Positions 1-16,484 are shown, counted from the stretch's first letter. The stretch is DNA of 64,000 nucleotides from Coriobacteriaceae bacterium AF45-21 (GCA_027682925.1 JAQCYU010000005.1:1-64000); one strand, 5' to 3'. Numbers and translations are program-made. The notes: generated by a model from the letters alone, not told the origin.

Positions 1-60
1 AGTCCTGCGCAAGACGAAAGCACATTAAGTGCTTTCCTTTGCGTGCGGAACTCGCGACAA
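1..60. repeat. Partial palindromic intergenic element (GCACATTAAGTGC type)
   Basis: Contains the core GCACATTAAGTGC flanked by AGTCCTG on the left and CGTGCGGAA on the right. The same arrangement is found inside the large palindrome at 10949-11075. The copy is cut by the window edge, so its outer arms cannot be judged. It lies downstream of rpoC. Confidence 0.55.
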
Positions 61-122
61 ACTTAAACAGCGGGCGGCCCGTTCCGGGAATCCGACGTGC
101 TCGTCGGGGCAACGTTCCTCAC

Positions 123-158
123 CAAAAAAGACCCGCTTCCCTGTTGGGAAACGGGTCT
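123..158 (-). terminator. Rho-independent terminator of rpoBC
   Basis: On the minus strand a 13-bp stem (AGACCCGTTTCCC paired with GGGAAGCGGGTCT) with a 4-base loop is followed by a run of T. It lies about 30 bases past the rpoC stop. Confidence 0.9.
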
Positions 159-186
159 TTGGAAGGGCGGTTAACGTACTAGGAAG

Positions 187-4661
<4,475 letters not shown>

Positions 4662-4667
4662 AGTCAA

Positions 4668-8157
<3,490 letters not shown>

Positions 8158-8230
8158 CAGGTTTTTCCTCCTTCACGGAAATGCTCGGTGGGTTGGCGAG
8201 GCATAGCTTCGCCAGTTATCGCAACCTAAT

Positions 8231-8258
8231 AGTTTATCAGGTACCGACCGTTGGGCAA
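8231..8258 (-). promoter_or_regulatory. Candidate sigma-70 promoter for rpoBC
   Basis: Minus strand reads TTGCCC, 16 bases, TAAACT, giving 4/6 matches to each consensus hexamer. It leaves a leader of about 70 bases before rpoB. Inferred from sequence only. Confidence 0.4.
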
Positions 8259-8335
8259 GAAAAGCCTTGACGCGATTGAGTTTTTGGAGTAGCAAAGATT
8301 TTCGACAGAAAACACGCAGGTAGATGTATGTGTAT

Positions 8336-8368
8336 CGAACATCTGTTCATATATTTTCTGTGAACAGA
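8336..8368. other. Inverted repeat overlapping a LexA-box-like sequence
   Basis: CGAACATCTGTTCA matches the Gram-positive LexA pattern CGAAC-N4-GTTCG at 9 of 10 fixed positions. It overlaps an inverted repeat TCTGTTCA ... TGAACAGA. It sits between galU and rpoB, far from either start, so a role is doubtful. Confidence 0.25.
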
Positions 8369-8396
8369 GAGCCAGCAATCGAAGCTCTTATAAAAA

Positions 8397-8424
8397 ACGG
8401 GCGCGAACCGAGGTCCACGCCCGT
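8397..8424 (-). terminator. Terminator of galU
   Basis: Minus-strand stem ACGGGCG/CGCCCGT followed by TTTTTTATAAG, 20 bases past the galU stop. Confidence 0.85.
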
Positions 8425-8444
8425 AAATGTCGGTGCCCGAAGGC

Positions 8445-9353
8445 TTACTTGCGCATCAAGCCGCCGCGCTCGTCGATGGCGTCCCAGAAGGCATCGGCAA
8501 AGCGGGGGTCGCTTGCAGCCATGAGGGCGTTGGTGGCCATCCAGCCAGAGGGAGTGCCGGTGTCGTAGCCCGACAGCGGGTCGATGACGACGGCGTACAT
8601 GGCTTCGCGGTCGAGCGAACGGGCCATGGCGTCGGTGAGTTGGATCTCGCCGCCCTTGCCGGCCTGCTGATCTGCCAGCAAGTCCATGACCAGCGGGCTC
8701 AGCAGGTAGCGACCGACGATGTACAGGTTGGACGGAGCCGCCTCGGGAGCGGGCTTCTCAACCAGACCGCCGATACGCCAAACAGCGCCCGGCTCGGCAT
8801 CGGCAACGTCCTCGGCGCCCTCGAGCGAACCGACGCGCTCACCGGCGATAACACCGTAGCGGCTGACTTCCTCGGGCGAGCAAGCAGCGACGGCGATAAC
8901 CGAAGCGCCACCGTGCTCCTTGGAAACGGCGAGCATCTTGTCGCAGATGTCGCGGTTAGGTACAACGTAGTCGCCCAGAAGAACCAGGAAGTTCTCCCCT
9001 GCCACGGCGTCGGCAGCAGAGCGAATAGCATGGCCGAGGCCCTTGGGCTCGTACTGATAACGGAAGTCGACCGGCATACCGCCAGCGTGGGCGACGGCAT
9101 CGGCATAGGCGTTCTTGCCGCGCTCGCGCAGCAGGTTCTCGAGCGAACGGTCGGGCTGGAAGTAGTTCAGCAGCTCGGGCTTGCCGGGAGAAGTAACGAT
9201 GATGGCGTCGTCGACCTCCTCGGGGTCGAGTGCCTCCTCGACGACGTACTGAATGACGGGCTTGTCGAGCACCGGCAGCATCTCTTTGGGCGTGCACTTG
9301 GTGCCAGGCAGAAAACGCGTGCCAAGACCGGCGGCGGGGATGATTGCCTTCAT
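8445..9353 (-). CDS. galU: UTP-glucose-1-phosphate uridylyltransferase
   Basis: Makes UDP-glucose from UTP and glucose-1-phosphate for cell-envelope polysaccharide and galactose metabolism. The 302-residue length fits the family. The nucleotide-binding start IIPAAGLGTRFLPGTK is at residues 4-19, and VEKP and GEIQLTDA are further family motifs. ATG at 9353 is chosen because GAAAGGAT precedes it; a longer upstream extension lacks a ribosome site and homology. It lies between rplL and rpoB, interrupting the usual rplJL-rpoBC order, and has its own promoter and terminator. Confidence 0.93.
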   Translation of the reverse strand: MKAIIPAAGLGTRFLPGTKCTPKEMLPVLDKPVIQYVVEEALDPEEVDDAIIVTSPGKPELLNYFQPDRSLENLLRERGKNAYADAVAHAGGMPVDFRYQYEPKGLGHAIRSAADAVAGENFLVLLGDYVVPNRDICDKMLAVSKEHGGASVIAVAACSPEEVSRYGVIAGERVGSLEGAEDVADAEPGAVWRIGGLVEKPAPEAAPSNLYIVGRYLLSPLVMDLLADQQAGKGGEIQLTDAMARSLDREAMYAVVIDPLSGYDTGTPSGWMATNALMAASDPRFADAFWDAIDERGGLMRK

Positions 9354-9449
9354 GTTATTCAAAGATCCTTTCGCAGGCGCAAAAGCGCCCCATGCGTGCG
9401 GCACACAGCCGCAGACCAAATTGCGATACCCAAGCATCTTACCGCTGGA

Positions 9450-9477
9450 ACTATATGTCGCTACAAGGCAGAGACAA
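9450..9477 (-). promoter_or_regulatory. Candidate promoter for galU
   Basis: Minus strand TTGTCT, 16 bases, TATAGT, about 95 bases upstream of the galU start. Confidence 0.45.
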
Positions 9478-9611
9478 TTCTTCAGCAGGTCAACGCAAAT
9501 TATTGCTCGAATGGTGCAATTTTATTGCCCAACGGCAGGGCACCCGATACGACGCAAATCACAGAACATGGCAGTTTGAGCAACCGATGCCGAGGGACCG
9601 AAAAACAAAAA

Positions 9612-9640
9612 AGACGGGGCTCGCAATGCGAACCCCGTCT
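9612..9640 (-). terminator. Terminator of rplJL
   Basis: Minus-strand stem AGACGGGG(T/C)TCGCA with its complement, followed by TTTTTTGTTTTT. It separates the ribosomal operon from galU. Confidence 0.9.
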
Positions 9641-9667
9641 GCAAAGAAATCTGGCGAGAAAGCCTGA

Positions 9668-10044
9668 TTACTTGAGGGTGACAGCAGCGCCAGCAGCCTC
9701 GAGCTTCTCCTTGGCACCCTCGGCGTCCTCCTTCTTAGCACCCTCGAGAACAGCCTTGGGAGCGCCCTCGACGACCTCCTTGGCCTCCTTCAGGCCAAGG
9801 TTGGTGAGCTCACGGACGGCTTGATGACCTGGATCTTGTTGTCGCCGAAACCCTCGAGCACGACGTCAAACTCGGTCTTCTCCTCGGCCTCAGCAGCGCC
9901 AGCAGCGGGAGCGGCGACAACAGCGGCAGGAGCAGCGGCGGAAACGCCGAAGGTGTCCTCGATAGCCTTGACGAGCTCGGAAGCCTCGAGAAGGGTCATT
10001 TCCTTAAGAGCATCGATGATCTCATCGGTGGTAAGCTTAGCCAT
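9668..10044 (-). CDS. rplL: 50S ribosomal protein L7/L12 (one-base frame break near 9820)
   Basis: Ribosomal stalk protein that recruits translation GTPases. The N-terminal dimerisation region ([20 protein letters not shown]), the alanine-rich hinge and the start of the C-terminal domain are in one frame. After IQVIK the frame shifts because AAGCCGTCC replaces the expected AAGGCCGTCC. Adding one G restores the conserved C-terminal domain ([14 protein letters not shown]) down to the TAA at 9668, for 125 residues, the normal length. Start ATG at 10044 follows GAAAGGAC. Second gene of the rplJ-rplL operon. Confidence 0.95.
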
Positions 10045-10146
10045 TTCTAAGTCCTTTCGGTTTCCGTGTCTGTGCACGGAGATCAGTTAAAACACGGCGC
10101 GAATGCGCCAGGGGTGCGGCGTTGCCGCCGCGGGTGAAAACAGCGA

Positions 10147-10668
10147 CTAGGCTGCCTTCTGCTCGGAGACCTGCTGGATCGAACGAGCGAGACCAGAGGA
10201 AACGCCGTTGACGCAGACAGCAATGTCGCGAGCGAAACCGGAGATGAGACCGGCGATCTGGCCGAGAAGCTGATCCTTGGTGGGCAGCTCGGCGATAGCC
10301 TTAACATCATCAGCGGAAACGGCCTTGCCGTCGGAGATACCGCCCTTGATCTCAAGGACGCCCTTGGACTTAGCGGAGAAGTCCTTAAGGGCCTTAGCGG
10401 CCTCGACCGGCTCGGACTCGTAGAACACATAAGCGACGGGGCCGGCGAGGATCTCGTCGAGCTCGGGCTGCTCCTGGTTCTTGAGAGCGATCTTGACCAG
10501 GTTGTTCTTGTAGACCTTCATCTCGGCGCCGCACTCGCGAAGCTGATGACGCAGCTCCTGAGCCTGCTTAACCGTCAGACCGTTGTAGTTGACGACGAAC
10601 AGACCGGCGTTCTCGGCGATACGGGACTCGATCTCTGCAACCTTGTCGATTTTGTACTGCTGGGGCAT
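10147..10668 (-). CDS. rplJ: 50S ribosomal protein L10
   Basis: Base of the L7/L12 stalk; binds 23S rRNA and carries the L12 dimers. 173 residues, family-typical, with the N-terminal motif LFVVNYNGLTVKQAQELR and the conserved KNNL. The C-terminal helix binds L12. Followed about 100 bases later by rplL. Upstream is a long leader with a terminator-like hairpin, as expected for autoregulation by L10-L12. Confidence 0.95.
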   Translation of the reverse strand: MPQQYKIDKVAEIESRIAENAGLFVVNYNGLTVKQAQELRHQLRECGAEMKVYKNNLVKIALKNQEQPELDEILAGPVAYVFYESEPVEAAKALKDFSAKSKGVLEIKGGISDGKAVSADDVKAIAELPTKDQLLGQIAGLISGFARDIAVCVNGVSSGLARSIQQVSEQKAA

Positions 10669-10732
10669 AAATTACACCTCCTCGAATTCTTTCCGGGCAC
10701 GGTCCGCCACAAGGACGTGACGGGGGCATGTC

Positions 10733-10770
10733 CAAAAAGAAAGCCCCCGCGCTGCATGAGCGACGGGGGC
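10733..10770 (-). promoter_or_regulatory. Attenuator-like hairpin in the rplJ leader
   Basis: Minus strand GCCCCCGTCGCT pairs with AGCGCGGGGGC and is followed by TTTCTTTTT, 65 bases before the rplJ start. It lies between the rplJ promoter and gene, where L10 leaders usually act. Assignment to the L10 leader family is inference. Confidence 0.55.
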
Positions 10771-10884
10771 GAGAAGACATATCTACTCGACCACCTCGGC
10801 TGGCGGGATATCCCATTAAGCTCGCGGGCGACGCCCGTTTGCACCGGCTGTCTCTGGCAGCGGATTCGTGCGTGAACCGAAAGT

Positions 10885-10913
10885 ATTATGGCGGGGACCC
10901 CGGCGTCGGTCAA
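10885..10913 (-). promoter_or_regulatory. Promoter of rplJL
   Basis: Minus strand TTGACC, 17 bases, CATAAT: 5/6 matches in both hexamers with ideal spacing. It implies a leader of about 210 bases. Confidence 0.65.
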
Positions 10914-10948
10914 CGGGCGCGAGGATTCGTACACAAACCCTGCATACG

Positions 10949-11075
10949 CTCCGGTCCGAGGGGCCGGGTTGAGATTTTCGCTCGGTCGAGTCCTGGCTCG
11001 CACGAAGAGCACATTAAGTGCTCTTCGGCTCGTGCGGAATCTACGAAAATCTCAACCCGGCCCCTCGGACCGGAG
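10949..11075. repeat. 127-bp cruciform-forming palindrome
   Basis: Perfect 32-bp arms (10949-10980 and 11044-11075) enclose an inner hairpin GAAGAGCAC/GTGCTCTTC with an ATTAA loop. The core GCACATTAAGTGC and flanks AGTCCTG and CGTGCGGAA recur at the left edge of the window. It lies between the rplJ promoter and the convergently placed end of the aminotransferase gene. No coding content is seen in the rest of 10670-11171. Confidence 0.85.
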
Positions 11076-11171
11076 CTGCGGTAACTTTGCTGCGAATCCT
11101 CGTGTCCGTTGAGCGACGTGCCCCACTCATAATGCTTGGATCGGTGGGCTGATGTGTTGCGTCCCGTTGGG

Positions 11172-12308
11172 CTATAAGGTTGAAATGAAGGTGAACAGGC
11201 GATGGAGGCCTTCGTTCAGATCTTGGTAGGAAACGCAGTAGCTTAGTCGGATGTGGCCTTCGGTTCCGAAGCAGTCTCCGGGGACTAGGGCTACGTTTGC
11301 TTCTTTGATGGCTTTGATGCAGAAAGCTTCGCTGGTTAGGCCGAACTTTTTGATGCTTGGGAAGGCGTAGAAGGCTCCTGCGGGCTCTACTACGTCGAGG
11401 CCCATGGCGTATAAGGCTGCGAGTACGCGTTCGCGGCGGGCTCGGTAGACTTTGAGCATGGGGGTTGGGTCGACGGTCAGGGCTCGGGCTGCGGCGTCCA
11501 TCTCGAAGGAGACGGCGCTCGATACTAGGTATTGGTGAGCTTTTGCGATCTCGGCGATGACGGGTGCCGCTGCCGCGAGCCAACCCAGGCGCCAGCCGGT
11601 CATGGCCCAGGGCTTGGAGAAGCTCTCGATGACGACCGTCTGCTCGCGTAGCTCCGGGTGTCGCTGGGCAAAGCGCTCGTAGCCGTCCGCGTAGACCAAG
11701 CGGTTGTATACGTCGTCGCAAACCACGTAGATGCCCGCCTGGTCTGCCACGCGCGCCACGGCGTCGAGCGACGCCGTATTGAGGATGCAACCCGTAGGAT
11801 TGTTGGGCGAGCAGATGACGATGGCCTTGGTCGCCGGGGTCACACAGGCGCGAAGCGCATCCTCGTCAATCTGAAATTGCGCAGGCTCCGTATCCAAAAA
11901 GACCGCTTTGGCGTGATTGGCCACAACGATGCTCTCGTACAGGCCAAAGGCCGGCGTGGGAATAATGACCTCGTCGCCGGGGTTGAGCATAGCCATGAAT
12001 GTTGCCGACAGGGCCTCGGTCGCGCCGTCGGTCAGGATGACCTCATCGGCGGAAAACGCCAGACCCGCGTCACCCATATATTCGGACAGTGCCTCACGCA
12101 GGGCGGGGCGACCGTTGTTGGGCGGATAGTGCGTGTCGCCGCGGTCCAACGAAGCAGTCACCTCGGCGCTAATCACATCGGGCGTGGGAAAATCGGGCTC
12201 ACCTAGCGCGAGCGCGATGCACCCCGGATGCTGGGCGGCGAGCGCGTTGATCCGGCGGATACCGGAGGGCTTAAGCGTGGCAAGCGAGGTGTTCATGGGC
12301 AGACGCAT
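11172..12308 (-). CDS. Class I/II PLP-dependent aminotransferase
   Basis: Fold-type I aminotransferase of the aspartate/aromatic group. Residues SPNNPTG (PLP and substrate binding), DDVYN and the lysine motif SFSKPWAMTGWRLGW near residue 230 (Schiff-base lysine) are visible. The C-terminal RLSYC gives the carboxylate-binding arginine. Length 378 is typical. Start ATG at 12308 follows AAAGGA by 5 bases. It is a single gene, divergent from the next one. The substrate cannot be read from sequence; aspartate, aromatic or branched-chain specificity are all possible. Confidence 0.85.
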   Translation of the reverse strand: MRLPMNTSLATLKPSGIRRINALAAQHPGCIALALGEPDFPTPDVISAEVTASLDRGDTHYPPNNGRPALREALSEYMGDAGLAFSADEVILTDGATEALSATFMAMLNPGDEVIIPTPAFGLYESIVVANHAKAVFLDTEPAQFQIDEDALRACVTPATKAIVICSPNNPTGCILNTASLDAVARVADQAGIYVVCDDVYNRLVYADGYERFAQRHPELREQTVVIESFSKPWAMTGWRLGWLAAAAPVIAEIAKAHQYLVSSAVSFEMDAAARALTVDPTPMLKVYRARRERVLAALYAMGLDVVEPAGAFYAFPSIKKFGLTSEAFCIKAIKEANVALVPGDCFGTEGHIRLSYCVSYQDLNEGLHRLFTFISTL

Positions 12309-12401
12309 GACGTTCCTTTCGTAAGGGTTGCACTAGGATAGCGCGGCGGGACGCCGCCGGACGGTGTAACCTAAACGGAAACCAACCGGAAAGGAGGCGG
12401 C

Positions 12402-13064
12402 ATGGAGACGACCGCACGCGGCGATGTACCAAAAACGCTGCAAACCATTGCGTATATCAGTATTCCCAAGAGCGCCGATCTTGAGTTTTTGCTCTGGGAC
12501 CTGCAGGATGCCATCGCCGCCTATGCACAGATTTCCGGCACTGTACTCCCCCGCCCAGTCGACTTGAAGGCAAATGACGCCGGCAGCGTTGCCGATGGCA
12601 TCGTGCTGGCCATTGAAGATGTGGCTGACGATGAGACGTTGACAGCTATCGAGCAGACGCTTGAGCGCTTTGGCGGTACGGGAACGCGCGTCTATGCCGC
12701 GATTCGAGCCGCACAAGAGGGCACTGAGCAGGCGCGTGGGGCCGCCGTTCGCCTGCACAAGGCATGTGAGCGCCATGACCAATTGTGGTGTGGCGGCGTT
12801 GCCATCTGCGCCGGCAGCGGCATTGCGGCGCTTCGTCGCTCCCCGCGCATGGGACTCTTGCGGCGACCGTTTTCGGAAGCGATGGATAAGCTTGTGGGCG
12901 CTGTGCGCATGGGCTGCTCCGTCAAGCATGCACAGCGACTTGGCGGTGGCAATGCCGTCAACGTCGACGCCGACGGCATGGTTTGCGCCGAGCCAGCCGT
13001 GCCCGCGCCGATCTGGCGAGGCGTTCTAAAACGTCTGGGCACCCACGCTCAAACAAAAATCTAA
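12402..13064 (+). CDS. Hypothetical protein
   Basis: 220 residues with a clear AAAGGAGG site before ATG. No family is recognised. The first half alternates beta-like and helical stretches (TIAYISIPKSADLEFLLWDL near residues 15-34). The second half contains a glycine-rich segment (WCGGVAICAGSGIAAL) and a basic SPRMGLLRRP stretch. It has no signal peptide or clear membrane helix, so it is probably cytoplasmic. It is transcribed away from the aminotransferase and ends 1 base from the convergent DNA glycosylase. A flavoprotein-like fold is possible but unproven. Confidence 0.75.
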   Translation: METTARGDVPKTLQTIAYISIPKSADLEFLLWDLQDAIAAYAQISGTVLPRPVDLKANDAGSVADGIVLAIEDVADDETLTAIEQTLERFGGTGTRVYAAIRAAQEGTEQARGAAVRLHKACERHDQLWCGGVAICAGSGIAALRRSPRMGLLRRPFSEAMDKLVGAVRMGCSVKHAQRLGGGNAVNVDADGMVCAEPAVPAPIWRGVLKRLGTHAQTKI

Positions 13065-13065
13065 A

Positions 13066-13629
13066 TTAAATAACAGCCCAGTCAACGGCTTCGTGCCAAC
13101 GCTCAACAAGACGCTCCAGGCGCCAGGCGGCATTGGCGGGACTTGTCGAGGGCAGGACGATGGCAGGCAGCCCCGTCCGATCTTGCAAGTAGCGTTTGTA
13201 GAGTCGCCCTGCCGTACCGCCGTTACAGACAACGACCTCGATCGGCGCGGCATCGGTAATGCGCCCGATATGTGCCGGTACAACGTTGCGAATGCTCGCG
13301 TCACTCGAGCCCTTAATGTCACAACTCTCGATCACATCCCACAGGGCTACGCCGCCGTTCAGCAGCATGGATCGCTTGGCGGCAATGGAGACATCGAGCG
13401 TCGCGGGCTCACCGTTTGCCAAAGGATCACCCTCGTTGGGCGGCACAGGCACACCGAGACACGCCGCCGTGACCCGCCAAAAGCGGTTCTGCGGATTGCC
13501 ATAGTAGAAGGCATTGGCACGCGAGAGCACCGAGGGAAACGACCCCAGCACCAAAACGCGCGAGCGCTCGTCAAACACGGGTTCAAACCCATGCTCAATA
13601 TGTTGATAGCCCTCGTCGGACGCAGCCAT
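13066..13629 (-). CDS. DNA-deoxyinosine (hypoxanthine) glycosylase, uracil-DNA glycosylase superfamily
   Basis: Base-excision repair enzyme that removes deaminated bases. The superfamily motif GSFPSVLSR (about residue 30), the segment FYYGNPQNRFWRV and the C-terminal LPSTSPANA are characteristic of the family 6 (HDG) branch, which replaces the GQDPY motif of classic UDG. 187 residues fits. It lies 3 bases from the stop of the upstream GH13 gene and is probably cotranscribed, though no functional link is apparent. Confidence 0.85.
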   Translation of the reverse strand: MAASDEGYQHIEHGFEPVFDERSRVLVLGSFPSVLSRANAFYYGNPQNRFWRVTAACLGVPVPPNEGDPLANGEPATLDVSIAAKRSMLLNGGVALWDVIESCDIKGSSDASIRNVVPAHIGRITDAAPIEVVVCNGGTAGRLYKRYLQDRTGLPAIVLPSTSPANAAWRLERLVERWHEAVDWAVI

Positions 13630-13632
13630 GGC

Positions 13633-15009
13633 CTAGGCCCTCAACAGATAGCGCACCTCGTAGGGCGCAAGCTCAAGGGAGCCAGCCAGCTCGACCGTGG
13701 GCACGCCATCGGCAAGCAGGTCGACAAAGGACCCGTTGAGCTCGCCGGCGCCAAAGGTGTAAGGCTCGCCCACGGCGTTCACCGCCACGAGCACCGTCGC
13801 GCCGTCACAGGCGCGCTCGAACAGCAGCTGCCTGTTCTGGATCACCACGTTGCGATAGGCACCGTAGTTGAGAGCACGGGCCGCCGCGTCGTCGGCCGAG
13901 CGAAGGTGCGCAAGCTGCGTGATGAACGCCGTCAGCTCGTTGGGCGCAGGCTCATCGAGCGCAGGTCGCAGCGCCCAGTCGCCATCGGGGCCACCCTTTT
14001 CACCGGCAATTCCCCACTCGCTGCCATAGTAGACGCACGGGATGCCCGGCATGCCAAAGAGCATGCCATAGGCGGGACGCAGGCACGACTTGTCGGTGAG
14101 GATACTTGCCAGGCGCGGCACGTCGTGGTTGTCGACAAACGACAGCAGGTGCTTGCCGCGGTAGATGCACCAGGGGTCGCCGCCAAACTGGCGGTGCAGC
14201 GAGTGCGCGATCTCGAACATATTGACCGAGTTAAAGCTGGAGTACAGGCCCTTGTAGCACTCGTAGTTGGTGCAGGAGTCGAGCATCTCGTCGTTGACGA
14301 TCTGGTTGTAGTCGCCGTGGAGCGTCTCGCCGATCAGCACAAAGTCGGGCTTGAGCTCACGGGCAAAGGCGTGCGGGCGGCGCATAAAGTCGCGGTCGAG
14401 CATATAGGCAACGTCCAGGCGCAGGCCGTCGACGCCAAAGACGTCGGCCCAACGGCGCACGGACTCGAGCAGGTAATCGACCACGGCGGGGTTTTGCAGG
14501 TTGAGCTTCACAAGCTCAAAATGGCCCTCCCAGCCCTCGTACCAAAAGCCGTCGCCGTAGCACGAGTCACCGTCAAAGCTGATGTGGAACCAGTCCTTGT
14601 AGGGCGAGTCCCACTTGCGCTCCTGCACGTCGCGAAAGGCCCAAAAACCGCGGCCGACGTGGTTAAAGACAGCATCGAGCACCACGCGGATGCCATGGGC
14701 ATGCAGTGTCTCGCACACGGCGGCAAAGTCGGCATCCCCACCCAGGCGACGGTCGATATGGCGCAGGCTGCGCGTGTCGTAACCGTGGCTGTCGGATTCG
14801 AGCGGCGGGTTGATGAGCACAGCGCCAACGCCGAGTTCCTGCAGGTAGTCGGCCCATTGGGCGATTTTCATAATGGGAGCATCGGGGTTGGGCGCAGCGT
14901 TGGCAGCCTGGGCGAGCTCATCCTCGGCAACGGGCGCGGCGTTTTCGCGCGGAGCTCCACAAAAGCCCAGCGGATAGATCTGGTAGAACGTCGTCTCGTA
15001 TGCCCACAT
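13633..15009 (-). CDS. GH13 alpha-amylase-family glycosidase
   Basis: Retaining alpha-glucan hydrolase of the neopullulanase/cyclomaltodextrinase type, lacking a signal peptide, so probably acts on imported maltodextrins in the cytoplasm. The conserved regions are present: DAVFNHVG, GLRLDVAYM (nucleophile Asp, about residue 196), GETLHGD (acid/base Glu, about 226) and FVDNHD (stabiliser Asp, about 290). ATG at 15009 is preferred because GGGAGG lies 7 bases upstream; the upstream in-frame extension has no ribosome site. 458 residues. Confidence 0.88.
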   Translation of the reverse strand: MWAYETTFYQIYPLGFCGAPRENAAPVAEDELAQAANAAPNPDAPIMKIAQWADYLQELGVGAVLINPPLESDSHGYDTRSLRHIDRRLGGDADFAAVCETLHAHGIRVVLDAVFNHVGRGFWAFRDVQERKWDSPYKDWFHISFDGDSCYGDGFWYEGWEGHFELVKLNLQNPAVVDYLLESVRRWADVFGVDGLRLDVAYMLDRDFMRRPHAFARELKPDFVLIGETLHGDYNQIVNDEMLDSCTNYECYKGLYSSFNSVNMFEIAHSLHRQFGGDPWCIYRGKHLLSFVDNHDVPRLASILTDKSCLRPAYGMLFGMPGIPCVYYGSEWGIAGEKGGPDGDWALRPALDEPAPNELTAFITQLAHLRSADDAAARALNYGAYRNVVIQNRQLLFERACDGATVLVAVNAVGEPYTFGAGELNGSFVDLLADGVPTVELAGSLELAPYEVRYLLRA

Positions 15010-15081
15010 AGCAACCTCCCGGCAATCTTTCACGCAACGCCATCCATTGTATGCCCGCCGCGCATCCCCTCCCCCAAAATA

Positions 15082-15148
15082 AGTTGCGGTGAAATAGGGA
15101 CTGTTGAGACCAATAAACCGGGCAAACAGTCTCTATTCCACCGCAACT
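15082..15148. repeat. Palindromic intergenic repeat
   Basis: Arms AGTTGCGGTGAAATAGGGACTGT and its near-perfect complement around a 20-base loop. It separates the GH13 gene from the MFS gene and could serve as a bidirectional terminator. Confidence 0.7.
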
Positions 15149-15163
15149 GATGAGGGAACGTGA

Positions 15164-16360
15164 TTAGGCGACGGGCTTTGCGCGGCGTATGGCCGGGAAC
15201 AGCACCGTAATGGCGAGGATGACGCCCACGACGGTAATCGCCCCGCCCGCAAAGCCAATCCAAGCGATGCCGGGACCCGACACCACGGCGCCGCCGACCG
15301 CGGCGCCCGTGCCGATACCGAGGTTAAACAGGCCCGAGAAGATCGACATGGCGACGGCCGACGAATCTGCCGGCGTGTACTTGATGAGCTCGGCCTGGAA
15401 CGCCACGTTAAAGGCCGTGGAGCAGCAGCCCCATAGCGCGCAAACAGCGAGAACGGCGACGAGCGACGGTGCAACCGGACCCATGAGCAGCAGAGCCACC
15501 GGCACGCCGGAGAGCGTGATAGCCAAGAACGGAAAGCGATGCCCATCGAACAGTCGGCCGAACAGCCAGCTTCCGAGCAGACCGGAGCAGCCAAACGCCG
15601 TCAGCGTCATGGTGATGGCGCTTGCGTCGACATGGGCGACCTGCGCCAGGAAGGGCTCGATATAGCTGTAACCCGCGTAGTAGCCGGTCGCCATAAAGAC
15701 CGTGACCGCGTAGAGCGCAATCAGGAACGGGTTCTTGAGCAGCTCGGGCAGCTGTTTGACGGTAAAGCGCTCGCCCGCCGGCATGACCGGGAACACCGCT
15801 GCCTGGTACACCACCGCGGCGGCAGAGAAGGCTCCAACCACGGCAAACGTCATGCGCCAGCCCACGGCCAGGCCGATGGCGCGACCGATCGGCAGGCCGA
15901 AGATCTGCGCGATGGACGAGCCCGTGGCGATCATGCTGATGGCGAGCGCCCCATGACGCGTATCGACCAGGCGCGAGGCTATGATCGAAGCGACCGACCA
16001 GAACACGGCGTGCGCGCAGGCGACCACCAGGCGTGCGCAGACCAAGATGGGATAGGTCGGCGCCACGGCGGACAGGAACTGCCCGAGCGAGAACACGGCA
16101 AGCACGCCGAGCAGCATACGCTTGAACTCAAAGCGCGAGGCAAACACCATAAGCGGCAGCGACAGCAGCATGACGCCCCAGGCGTAGACCGAGATCATGA
16201 TGCCTGCCTGGGCCTCGGTGAGCGAGAACGATGCGGCAATATCAGTCAGAAGGCCAATGGGCATGAACTCCGACGTGTTGAACACGAACGCACAGCAGGC
16301 GAGCCCGATAAGCGGGAGCCACTGCTTGAGCGAGATGCCATCTTGTCTTGCCTGAGTCAT
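15164..16360 (-). CDS. MFS efflux transporter, AraJ/SotB-like
   Basis: Twelve-helix major facilitator protein of the drug/sugar efflux (DHA1) group. The first helix AFVFNTSEFMPIGLL is typical of SotB/YdhP-type exporters, and RFEFKRMLLG after helix 2 fits the conserved cytoplasmic loop. 398 residues. Start ATG at 16360 follows GGAGAGGG by 7 bases. Monocistronic, with a perfect TATAAT just upstream. Substrate unknown. Confidence 0.85.
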   Translation of the reverse strand: MTQARQDGISLKQWLPLIGLACCAFVFNTSEFMPIGLLTDIAASFSLTEAQAGIMISVYAWGVMLLSLPLMVFASRFEFKRMLLGVLAVFSLGQFLSAVAPTYPILVCARLVVACAHAVFWSVASIIASRLVDTRHGALAISMIATGSSIAQIFGLPIGRAIGLAVGWRMTFAVVGAFSAAAVVYQAAVFPVMPAGERFTVKQLPELLKNPFLIALYAVTVFMATGYYAGYSYIEPFLAQVAHVDASAITMTLTAFGCSGLLGSWLFGRLFDGHRFPFLAITLSGVPVALLLMGPVAPSLVAVLAVCALWGCCSTAFNVAFQAELIKYTPADSSAVAMSIFSGLFNLGIGTGAAVGGAVVSGPGIAWIGFAGGAITVVGVILAITVLFPAIRRAKPVA

Positions 16361-16396
16361 GTAGGAACCCTCTCCGATTGTCTTGAGCGATGGGCG

Positions 16397-16402
16397 ATTA
16401 TA
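16397..16402 (-). promoter_or_regulatory. Minus-10 box for the MFS gene
   Basis: Minus strand TATAAT, 37 bases before the start codon. The position for the -35 region falls inside the loop of the preceding hairpin and is poorly conserved. Confidence 0.45.
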
Positions 16403-16407
16403 TAGCA

Positions 16408-16444
16408 ACGGCCCCGCATCCGTCAGCAACAGATGCGGGGCCGT
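16408..16444 (-). terminator. Strong hairpin after feoAB
   Basis: A 13-bp perfect stem (ACGGCCCCGCATC and complement) 41 bases past the feoAB stop. A T-run is lacking, but position and stability fit a terminator. Confidence 0.65.
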
Positions 16445-16484
16445 AATCAACTCAATACACAGAGGTTGCGCCATCAATAAATAA

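Noticed and set aside
8336..8349. LexA box (SOS operator)
   Set aside because: Good match to CGAAC-N4-GTTCG, but it is about 180 bases from rpoB and behind galU, neither of which is an SOS gene. It is more likely chance or part of the local inverted repeat.
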